DNA from: an uncultured Coriobacteriaceae bacterium
GTDB lineage: Bacteria; Actinomycetota; Coriobacteriia; Coriobacteriales; Eggerthellaceae
Direction of reading: 5' to 3'
DNA: 7,532 bases
Assembly (NCBI GenBank): GCA_902767025.1
Contig: CACXFZ010000214.1
Location: 1-7,532, forward strand
Positions 1-4,999 of the stretch are shown piece by piece (within the stretch, counting starts at the first letter, position 1; each line of letters begins with the position of its first letter). Below the pieces are notes generated by a model, which saw nothing but the letters and a program-made list of their open reading frames with translations, was not told the origin of the DNA and made no database searches. A program made the position numbers and the translations under genes.

Positions 1-438
1 ATCGAGGACGGCATGGCCGAAGAGGACTGGAAGGGCTGGAAGGAACTGACCGACCGCATCGGCGACCGCGTGCAGCTGGTGGGCGACGACCTGTTCGTCA
101 CGAATTCCGAGCGCCTGGCCAAGGGCATCGAGATGGGTTGCGCCAACGCCATCCTGATCAAGGTGAACCAGATCGGCAGCCTGACCGAGACGCTGGAGGC
201 CATCGAGATGGCCAAGCAGGCCGGCTACGCGTGCGTGATGAGCCACCGCTCGGGCGAGACGGAGGACACCACGATCGCCGACCTGGCCGTGGCATGCAAC
301 ACCGGCCAGATCAAGACGGGCGCCCCCTGCCGCAGCGACCGCGTCGCCAAGTACAACCAGCTGCTGCGCATCGAAGAGCAGCTGGGCGACCAGGCCATCT
401 ACCCCGGCATCAAGGCGTTCTACAACATCAGCCGCTAG
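1..438 (+). CDS. eno: Enolase (phosphopyruvate hydratase), C-terminal part; 5' end outside window
   Basis: Enolase interconverts 2-phosphoglycerate and phosphoenolpyruvate in cytosolic glycolysis. Only the last 145 residues are present, about a third of the usual 420-430 residue protein. The frame is open from base 1, so the ATG at base 13 is an internal methionine. Visible family hallmarks are the IEDG metal-ligand segment (bases 1-12), the GDD metal-ligand motif (82-90) followed by LFVTN, the catalytic lysine in ILIKVNQ (codon 160-162), the SHRSGE phosphate-binding loop (241-258) and the active-site lysine in QIKTG (codon 313-315). The tail SDRVAKYNQLLRIEEQLG is typical of bacterial enolases. 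The reading frame looks intact and functional. An intrinsic terminator follows 15 bases after the stop, so eno ends its transcription unit here. Identification is essentially certain. Confidence 0.98.
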   Translation: MEDGMAEEDWKGWKELTDRIGDRVQLVGDDLFVTNSERLAKGIEMGCANAILIKVNQIGSLTETLEAIEMAKQAGYACVMSHRSGETEDTTIADLAVACNTGQIKTGAPCRSDRVAKYNQLLRIEEQLGDQAIYPGIKAFYNISR

Positions 439-453
439 GGCTTCGAAACGCAG

Positions 454-487
454 ACGCGGGGGCGGCCGGACTGCCCCCGCGTTTTTC
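454..487 (+). terminator. Intrinsic terminator after eno
   Basis: A perfect 10-bp inverted repeat, ACGCGGGGGC (454-463) and GCCCCCGCGT (473-482), encloses a 9-base loop. A run of five T (482-486) begins at the stem's last base. It lies 15 bases after the eno stop codon. This is a textbook Rho-independent terminator and separates eno from the next gene. Confidence 0.93.
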
Positions 488-562
488 ATGCCCGCTGAAA
501 CCGAGTCGGCATGGCACGGCGAACCGACCGCCTGCGCCATGTCCCAACCTGCAGGGCAAGAC

Positions 563-568
563 TATAAT
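563..568 (+). promoter_or_regulatory. -10 element (TATAAT) of the HExxH protein gene
   Basis: A perfect consensus TATAAT ends only 8 bases before the ATG at 577. With usual spacing, transcription would start at about 575-577, at or next to the start codon. No good -35 box lies 17 bases upstream (TGTCCC at 540-545), and no TG extension precedes the hexamer. The eno terminator upstream means this gene needs its own promoter, which supports the call. Confidence 0.55.
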
Positions 569-576
569 CACTTGCT

Positions 577-1026
577 ATGAAACGATTCGCTTACACCGTG
601 GCGCAGATCGTCTGGGGGCTTCCGCAGACGGTGACGGGCGCCGTCATGTACCTGGCCTACCGCGACCGCCCGCACTTTTCCTACCATGGCGCCATCGTGA
701 CCGTGTGGCCCTATGCGTCGAGCCTGTCGCTGGGGCTGTTCGTGTTCCTGTCCCACGACCCGCGCGTGCCGGCCGGGCACAGGAAAACGCCGCTGGAGAC
801 CTACGCCGGCGAGGTGCTGGTGCACGAATACGGGCACACCATCCAGTCGCTGATACTGGGACCGCTCTACCTGCCGCTGGTCGGGCTGCCTTCCCTGCTC
901 TGGGCGCACGTGCCCGCATGCAAGCGCCTGCGCGCCAGGCGCGACATGTCCTATTACCGTTTCGTCACCGAGCGCAACGCCAACAGGTTGGGCGAAGCCG
1001 TCTGCCACGAGCCGGCTCCGCGCTAG
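577..1026 (+). CDS. Small membrane-associated HExxH putative zinc metallopeptidase (M48-like motifs)
   Basis: This is a 149-residue protein of unassigned function. Residues 83-87 are HEYGH, a zincin HExxH motif in which two histidines bind zinc and the glutamate activates water. About 45 residues on, TERNANRLG (E132) resembles the ExxA(D/N)xxG segment that supplies the third zinc ligand in M48-type peptidases. Hydrophobic stretches lie around residues 5-27 and 40-59, and another (about 92-110) follows the HExxH helix, so it is probably an integral membrane protein. From memory, HEYGHxxQSxxxGPLYLxxxGxPSLxWA occurs in uncharacterised small membrane proteins of gut bacteria. The ATG at 577 is chosen because TATAAT sits just upstream. 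There is no Shine-Dalgarno at normal distance, so the mRNA may be leaderless. The gene ends 13 bases from the convergent ACT gene. Peptidase activity is inferred from motifs, and the substrate is unknown. Confidence 0.85.
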   Translation: MKRFAYTVAQIVWGLPQTVTGAVMYLAYRDRPHFSYHGAIVTVWPYASSLSLGLFVFLSHDPRVPAGHRKTPLETYAGEVLVHEYGHTIQSLILGPLYLPLVGLPSLLWAHVPACKRLRARRDMSYYRFVTERNANRLGEAVCHEPAPR

Positions 1027-1039
1027 ATACAACCTTGAA

Positions 1040-1459
1040 CTAGACCAACTCGTCGAGCGTGAACAGCTTGTAGCCCGCGTCCTGGACCGCCTTGGCGGCA
1101 GCCTGCGGGTCGCTCACCTTCAACACGTCGACGGCACGGTTGGAATCGATGCTGAAGCAGTAGCCGTACTCGATGTTCACGCCGAGCTTGCCCAGCGTCT
1201 CGAGCAGGTCTGCCAGACCGCCCGGCTTGTTCGGGACCTCGATGGCGAGCACGCGCGTGTCCATCGCGCGGAAGCCCTTCTCGTCGAGCACGTCGACGGC
1301 GCGCTCGGGGTCGGAGCAGATGATGCGCACGACGCCGTAGTCGGCCACCTCGGCGATGGTGAGCGCGCTCATGTCGATGCCCGCGTCGGCAAGCGAGCGG
1401 CACAGGGCGGACAGGCGCCCTTCGGTGTTCTCAAGGAATACGGTGAGTTGCTCGATCAT
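1040..1459 (-). CDS. Tandem ACT-domain amino-acid/aryl-acid-binding protein
   Basis: This 139-residue protein consists of two ACT domains and nothing else. The first spans about residues 1-66, beginning MIEQLTVFLENTEGRL. The second spans about 67-139, with the ligand-loop motif VPNKPGGLADLLETLGK followed by GVNIEYGYCF. ACT domains bind small ligands, often amino acids, and act as allosteric modules. A free tandem ACT protein encoded beside a PaaK-type ligase is a recurring arrangement in anaerobic bacteria and archaea, and it is usually read as a regulatory or sensing partner for aryl-acid metabolism. The start is firm: ATG at 1459-1457 overlaps the ligase stop (TAATG), and an AAGGGG Shine-Dalgarno lies at 1472-1467, 7 bases upstream, inside the ligase gene. 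Expression is therefore likely translationally coupled to the ligase. The ligand is not evident from sequence. Confidence 0.92.
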   Translation of the reverse strand: MIEQLTVFLENTEGRLSALCRSLADAGIDMSALTIAEVADYGVVRIICSDPERAVDVLDEKGFRAMDTRVLAIEVPNKPGGLADLLETLGKLGVNIEYGYCFSIDSNRAVDVLKVSDPQAAAKAVQDAGYKLFTLDELV

Positions 1460-2766
1460 TAGTTGGCCCCTTCCCTCAAGTCGATGATGCGCTTGGCCTT
1501 GCCTTCGCTGCGCGGGATGCTCTTGGGCTCCACGACCTTCACTTCCACGCCCACCGATAATGCGGTCTTCAGCGCGGCCTTGATCTGGCGCTGCAGGTTC
1601 TGGATGGCGCTCATCTGGTCGAAGTCGAACCCGGGGTTGACCTCCACCTTGAGCGTCACCACGTCGAGCGAGCCCTTGGTCGTGAGCTCGAGCTGGTACC
1701 ACGAGCTGGCTTCCTCGAAGGTCTTCATGACGTCTTCGATCTGGCTCGGGAACACGTTCACGCCGCGCACGATGAGCATGTCGTCGGTGCGCCCGTGCAG
1801 GCGGTCGATGCGCTTGTGCGTGCGCCCGCACTTGCACGTGCCCGGCAGGAAGCGCGTGATGTCGCGCGTGCGGTAGCGCACCACCGGGCTGGCTTCGCGG
1901 TCGATGCTCGTGAGCACGAGCTCGCCCCATTCGCCGTCGGGCACGCGCTCGCCGGTCTCCGGGTCGATGATCTCGGCGAAGAAGTGGTCCTCGGCAAGGT
2001 GAAGGCCGTCCTGCTCCCAGCACTCGATGGCCACGCCGGGGCCCATCGTCTCGGTGAGCCCGTAGACGTCAAGCACCTTGTAGTTGAGCTTGCGCTCCAA
2101 ATCGGCGCGGAAGTTGTTGGAGAACGGCTCGGCGCCGTGGATGCCCGCACGCAGGCTGAACTCAGTCGCCGGGTCGATGCCCATTTCGATGGCCGTGTCG
2201 GCGATGTGCATCGCGTAGCTGGGCGTGCAGCAAAGTATCGTCGAGCCCATCTCGCGCAGCACGCGGATCTGGCGCTCGGTGTTGCCCGCGCTGATGGGGA
2301 TGGTCGTGCAGCCGGCCGCCAGGCTGCCGTAATGGGCGCCCAAACCACCGGTGAACAGACCGTAGCCGTAGCAGATGTGGCACACGTCGTCGACGCCGCC
2401 CTGGGCGAACCGGATGCCGCGGGCGAAGCAATCGCCCCAGATGCGCAGGTCGTGGTCGGTGTAACCGCCCACGGTGGCAACGCCGGTGGTACCCGACGAC
2501 ATGTGGATTTCCTTCACCTCGGAGCGCGGCACGGCGAACATGCCGAAGGGATAGTTGTCGCGCAGGTCCTGCTTGGTGACGAACGGAGCCTTCGACAGGT
2601 CATCCAGCGACTCGACCGCATACGGGTCGAACCCTGCCGCATCGAAGCTCTCGCGGTAAAACGCAACGTTCTCGTAGCACGCTACGACCGTCTTTTTCAC
2701 TCCTTCGAGCTGCAGTGCTTCGAGTTGCTCGTGGGGCATTGTGAGGATGTCTTGTTGAGTGTCCAT
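1459..2766 (-). CDS. paaK: Phenylacetate-CoA ligase (PaaK family)
   Basis: This 435-residue adenylate-forming enzyme should activate phenylacetate or a related aryl acid with ATP and CoA, giving aryl-CoA, AMP and pyrophosphate in the cytosol. Visible motifs are the P-loop SSGTTG (residues 90-95), the acyl-site GAEP (211-214), the A5 motif DVYGLTE (233-239), RYRTRDITRF, a CKCGR cysteine motif shared with other PaaK members, RGVNVFPSQIE, and the C-terminal GKAKRIID with the A10 catalytic lysine. Length matches the family (about 430-440). ATG 2766 is preferred. An in-frame TTG at 2808 would add 14 charged residues unlike the family, while AAGGAG at 2784-2779 precedes the ATG, though with long spacing (12 bases). 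The gene is first in an operon with the ACT gene. In other anaerobes such ligases accompany indolepyruvate oxidoreductase and help activate or salvage aryl acids, but no such gene is visible here. Specificity for phenylacetate itself is inferred. Confidence 0.93.
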   Translation of the reverse strand: MDTQQDILTMPHEQLEALQLEGVKKTVVACYENVAFYRESFDAAGFDPYAVESLDDLSKAPFVTKQDLRDNYPFGMFAVPRSEVKEIHMSSGTTGVATVGGYTDHDLRIWGDCFARGIRFAQGGVDDVCHICYGYGLFTGGLGAHYGSLAAGCTTIPISAGNTERQIRVLREMGSTILCCTPSYAMHIADTAIEMGIDPATEFSLRAGIHGAEPFSNNFRADLERKLNYKVLDVYGLTETMGPGVAIECWEQDGLHLAEDHFFAEIIDPETGERVPDGEWGELVLTSIDREASPVVRYRTRDITRFLPGTCKCGRTHKRIDRLHGRTDDMLIVRGVNVFPSQIEDVMKTFEEASSWYQLELTTKGSLDVVTLKVEVNPGFDFDQMSAIQNLQRQIKAALKTALSVGVEVKVVEPKSIPRSEGKAKRIIDLREGAN

Positions 2767-2829
2767 GCCGTGTCGGCTCTCCTTCTCTTCGCGTTGGTAC
2801 CCGTGCAATCACTTTATCAGAGTAGAGCG

Positions 2830-2858
2830 AGTATAGGGTAAGGCCCCCTGCCACGCAA
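2830..2858 (-). promoter_or_regulatory. Putative promoter of the paaK-ACT operon
   Basis: On the minus strand, TTGCGT (2858-2853) and TATACT (2835-2830) are separated by 17 bases. The -10 matches five of six consensus bases and the -35 has the TTG core. Transcription would start near 2823, giving a leader of about 57 bases before ATG 2766. The putative terminator of the upstream cyclase gene lies just before it. Confidence 0.5.
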
Positions 2859-2879
2859 TTGCCAATTGGGAAGGTAACA

Positions 2880-2917
2880 CAAACGAAACGGCGCCGGGCG
2901 GGATCCGAGCCCACCCG
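2880..2917 (-). terminator. Probable intrinsic terminator of the diguanylate cyclase gene
   Basis: In the minus-strand transcript, CGGGTGGG (2917-2910) can pair with CCCGCCCG (2902-2895) around a 7-base loop. The 8-bp stem contains one G-U wobble. It starts 12 bases after the cyclase stop codon. The T-rich tail (TTTCGTTTGTG) begins six bases after the stem, not directly on it, so termination may be inefficient. The G-U pair is an A-C mismatch on the plus-strand RNA, which supports use by minus-strand transcription only. Confidence 0.5.
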
Positions 2918-2929
2918 AACTTGCCGCGC

Positions 2930-4069
2930 CTAGGCCGCTTTGCGCAACCCCTTCTGCAGGTACATCAGCTCGTCGGCCTGCTCGAGCAAGACGGCAGGCG
3001 TGGTGTCCGGCGACGTGCACTTCGCGTAGCCGAAGCTCAAGTGCAGCGAGTACGGCAGCGACTCGGTCGCGCATTCGTCCTCGAGCGCGCGGTTGATCGA
3101 ATCGATGAGCTCTTCGGGACTCGACAGGTGCTTGCCGTCGATGATGACCACGAACTCATCGCCGCCCCAGCGTGCCATGTGGCACGACAGGCGCCCCGTG
3201 GCCCTCTTCAGGCCCGTGGCGATGTGCCTGAGGGCGCGGTCGCCTTCCGCATGACCGTACACGTCGTTGATCGCCTTGAACTGGTCGGCGTCGCCGATGA
3301 AGAAGTACACGGGGTTTTCCTCCGAGCACCCTTCGATGCTCTCGAGCAGGTAGTCGTCGGCCAGGCGGCGGTTGTTCAGGCCCGTCAGCACGTCGGAGTA
3401 GATCTGCGACTGCTGCATGCTCGTGTACACCAGGATCGTGCCCAGCAGCAGTGCGAGCTCCAGCACGGGCAGGTTGGGCACCATGATGTCGACCACGCCG
3501 GCAGCCACGGGAAAGACCAGGAAGAGCATGAGCATGTAGTACTGCCTGCGCTGAGAGGGGGCATGCACGCTCGACAGCTTCATCAGCATGTGCACCGAAG
3601 CGAAAATCAGGTAGAGCGTGGCCAGCACCGCCATCGTGGGATAGAGCGGACCGTGCAGGTACTCGTTGCCCTCGTAGTAGAACACCAGCCTCGTGAAGGG
3701 CGTGGTGACCACCAACAGCACGGCCACCGCCAAGGGCAGAAGCGACGCGACACGGAAGTACGGGCTCGCGACGACGGCGGGGTTCAGCCTCAGTTCGACG
3801 TACTTGAACCAGTAGTACGACGACACGCAGATGGCGATCAGGTTCGCCATGCTCCAGGGCCAGCCGGGAATGTCCAGGTAACCGTAGTTGATCCACACCC
3901 ACACGGAATTGGACAGCGAGAAGATGATGTATCCGTAAATGTAGCTGCGGAATGCACGGACTTCCTGCTCGGAGCCCATGTCCGAAGACATCTGCCAAAG
4001 AATGATGAAGCACGCTATAGCGCAGACGAGCGTGACGATAAAGTATGTGAGCACATACGTGAAAAGCAC
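2930..4069 (-). CDS. Membrane-anchored diguanylate cyclase (seven-helix sensor region + GGDEF)
   Basis: This 379-residue protein is predicted to make cyclic di-GMP from two GTP at the membrane. Residues 1 to about 215 hold about seven hydrophobic segments, including VLTYFIVTLVCAIACFIIL, LLPLAVAVLLVVTT and LELALLLGTILVYTS, and form a membrane sensor of unknown ligand. The GGDEF domain follows (about 222-379), opening with YSDVLTGLNNRR. It has the metal-binding DADQFKxIND (D260, D262), YGHAEGD and an intact GGDEF (302-306), so it should be catalytic. The I-site that normally reads RxxD five residues before GGDEF is RLSC (293-296), with Asp replaced by Cys. GTG at 4069-4067 is chosen because AAGGG lies 6 bases upstream and the first helix begins at once. 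The frame stays open upstream by chance over antisense DNA. The gene is divergent from the HD-domain gene. Target processes are unknown. Confidence 0.9.
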   Translation of the reverse strand: MLFTYVLTYFIVTLVCAIACFIILWQMSSDMGSEQEVRAFRSYIYGYIIFSLSNSVWVWINYGYLDIPGWPWSMANLIAICVSSYYWFKYVELRLNPAVVASPYFRVASLLPLAVAVLLVVTTPFTRLVFYYEGNEYLHGPLYPTMAVLATLYLIFASVHMLMKLSSVHAPSQRRQYYMLMLFLVFPVAAGVVDIMVPNLPVLELALLLGTILVYTSMQQSQIYSDVLTGLNNRRLADDYLLESIEGCSEENPVYFFIGDADQFKAINDVYGHAEGDRALRHIATGLKRATGRLSCHMARWGGDEFVVIIDGKHLSSPEELIDSINRALEDECATESLPYSLHLSFGYAKCTSPDTTPAVLLEQADELMYLQKGLRKAA

Positions 4070-4110
4070 ACGTAACCCTTCATGCCTATACGTGGTAAAT
4101 CGCAAACAGA

Positions 4111-4139
4111 AGTATAGCCACCCGGTCCGGCAAAGGTAA
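4111..4139 (-). promoter_or_regulatory. Putative promoter of the diguanylate cyclase gene
   Basis: On the minus strand, TATACT (4116-4111) is a good -10. A weak -35, TTACCT (4139-4134), lies 17 bases upstream. The start would be near 4104, giving a leader of about 35 bases before GTG 4069. The -10 is identical to that of the paaK operon. Because the -35 is poor, confidence is modest. Confidence 0.4.
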
Positions 4140-4198
4140 GGGGAAACTTGTGGGCGATGCAAACGAATCCGTGCGCGGATGATGCCTGCGCGCCTACC

Positions 4199-4227
4199 CT
4201 GGCAACGAACGGGAAAGCAGGTACAAT
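4199..4227 (+). promoter_or_regulatory. Putative promoter of the HD-domain nucleotidase gene
   Basis: CTGGCA (4199-4204, four of six consensus bases) and TACAAT (4222-4227, five of six) are spaced by 17 bases in the divergent intergenic region. Transcription would begin near 4234, leaving a leader of about 67 bases before ATG 4301. This position argues against translation starting at the upstream in-frame ATG at 4148. Confidence 0.5.
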
Positions 4228-4300
4228 GGGATGCCCGCAACCCGCGATACGACATGGCGGGGTGGCGACGGGCGACACGAAGGGAAAGGCCGCAGGGCAC

Positions 4301-4909
4301 ATGGCAGAGCATCATTTCTTCGCGACGATATCGCGCATGAAGTACATCGACCGCTGGGCGCTCATGCGCAACGCCCGGCAGGAGAACCTGTCGGAGCACA
4401 CGCTCGAAGTGGCGATGATCGCCCATGCGCTGTGCACCATCGGAAACGTGCGCTACGGCCGCAACCTGGACGCCGAGAAGGCGGCGCTGGTGGGGTTGTA
4501 CCACGATGCGTCCGAGATCATCACCGGCGACATGCCCACACCCGTGAAGTACCAGGGCGACGAGATCCAGCAGGCGTACAAGCGCGTCGAGCAGGGAGCC
4601 GTGGAAACGCTGCTTGCCAAGCTGCCCGACGACCTGCGCCCCACCTACGAGGCCATTTTCGCGGTCTCCGACGACGAAGACGACGTGTACCTGCACCGTC
4701 TGGTGAAGGCCGCCGACAAGATATCGGCCCTGGTCAAGTGCATCGAGGAGCGCAACGCGGGAAACAGCGAGTTCGACACTGCGCGCACGTCGATCGAGGC
4801 GATACTGGACGGCATGGACCTGCCCGAGGTGCGCGATTTCCTGGACGAGTTCCTGCCCAGCTACGGCAAGACGCTCGACGAGCTGCTGTCGTCCGTCGAC
4901 GCCCAGTAG
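4301..4909 (+). CDS. yfbR: 5'-deoxynucleotidase, YfbR-type HD-domain phosphohydrolase
   Basis: This 202-residue enzyme should dephosphorylate deoxyribonucleoside 5'-monophosphates in the cytosol, a nucleotide salvage and pool-balancing role. From ATG 4301 it aligns nearly residue for residue with E. coli YfbR (199 aa). It has R18-W19 (substrate recognition), SEH with H33, YHDASE with the metal-binding H68-D69 and the catalytic E72, GDMPTPVKY (76-84), and KAAD with D139 as the last metal ligand, two residues later than in E. coli. The C-terminal half also has the characteristic KCIEERNAGNSEF. The frame extends back to an ATG at 4148, but those 51 extra residues resemble nothing in the family, and a likely promoter lies inside them. 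AGGG just before 4301 is a close, imperfect Shine-Dalgarno. The gene is probably monocistronic, with no clear intrinsic terminator after it. Confidence 0.93.
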   Translation: MAEHHFFATISRMKYIDRWALMRNARQENLSEHTLEVAMIAHALCTIGNVRYGRNLDAEKAALVGLYHDASEIITGDMPTPVKYQGDEIQQAYKRVEQGAVETLLAKLPDDLRPTYEAIFAVSDDEDDVYLHRLVKAADKISALVKCIEERNAGNSEFDTARTSIEAILDGMDLPEVRDFLDEFLPSYGKTLDELLSSVDAQ

Positions 4910-4942
4910 AACCTGCCGCGCCCAAGGGTTTCGCCAGATTAT

Positions 4943-4951
4943 TGCTATATT
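4943..4951 (+). promoter_or_regulatory. Extended -10 promoter candidate for cydDC
   Basis: TGCTATATT fits the extended -10 pattern TGnTATAAT with one mismatch. It lies in the only AT-rich patch of the 90-base gap between yfbR and cydD. I see no good -35, which extended -10 promoters can do without. Transcription would start near 4958, inside the small palindrome TGATATCA (4954-4961). Confidence 0.4.
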
Positions 4952-4964
4952 TTTGATATCATTT

Positions 4965-4997
4965 AAGGAAGGCGGCGCACGCCCTTCCCCACGCCGC
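4965..4997 (+). promoter_or_regulatory. cydD leader: strong Shine-Dalgarno with overlapping hairpins
   Basis: AAGGAAGG (4965-4972) is a strong ribosome-binding sequence, yet no ATG, GTG or TTG follows at normal distance. The first ATG in the cydD frame is at 5000. GCGGCG (4972-4977) can pair with CGCCGC (4992-4997), which would bring the site next to ATG 5000. Alternatively GGAAGGC (4967-4973) can pair with GCCCTTCC (4981-4988, one bulge) and hide it. The two folds exclude each other. Confidence 0.4.
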
Positions 4998-4999
4998 TC

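Noticed and set aside
1009..1018. Palindrome GAGCCGGCTC near the end of the HExxH gene as a terminator
   Set aside because: It lies within codons, has no loop room and is not followed by a T-run on either strand.
138..1043. Plus-strand 301-codon frame crossing eno, its terminator and the HExxH gene
   Set aside because: It is Arg/Gly/Pro-rich, in a shifted frame, and runs through the terminator. It is a shadow of the real genes.
2767..2808. TTG 2808 as the start of paaK
   Set aside because: It adds a 14-residue charged tail unlike the family and consumes the AAGGAG ribosome site that serves ATG 2766.
4015..4083. 22-codon minus-strand frame from ATG 4083 overlapping the start of the cyclase gene
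   Set aside because: It could be a regulatory small ORF, but it has only a weak ribosome site and no recognisable leader-peptide feature. The AAGGG near it is better placed for GTG 4069.
4173..4193. GCGCG/CGCGC inverted repeat in the cyclase-yfbR intergenic region
   Set aside because: It has only a 5-bp stem with an 11-base loop and no T-run on either side. This is likely chance in GC-rich DNA.
4148..4300. N-terminal extension of the YfbR frame from ATG 4148
   Set aside because: The 51 residues match nothing in YfbR, the family N-terminus begins exactly at 4301, and a likely promoter (TACAAT at 4222) lies within the extension.
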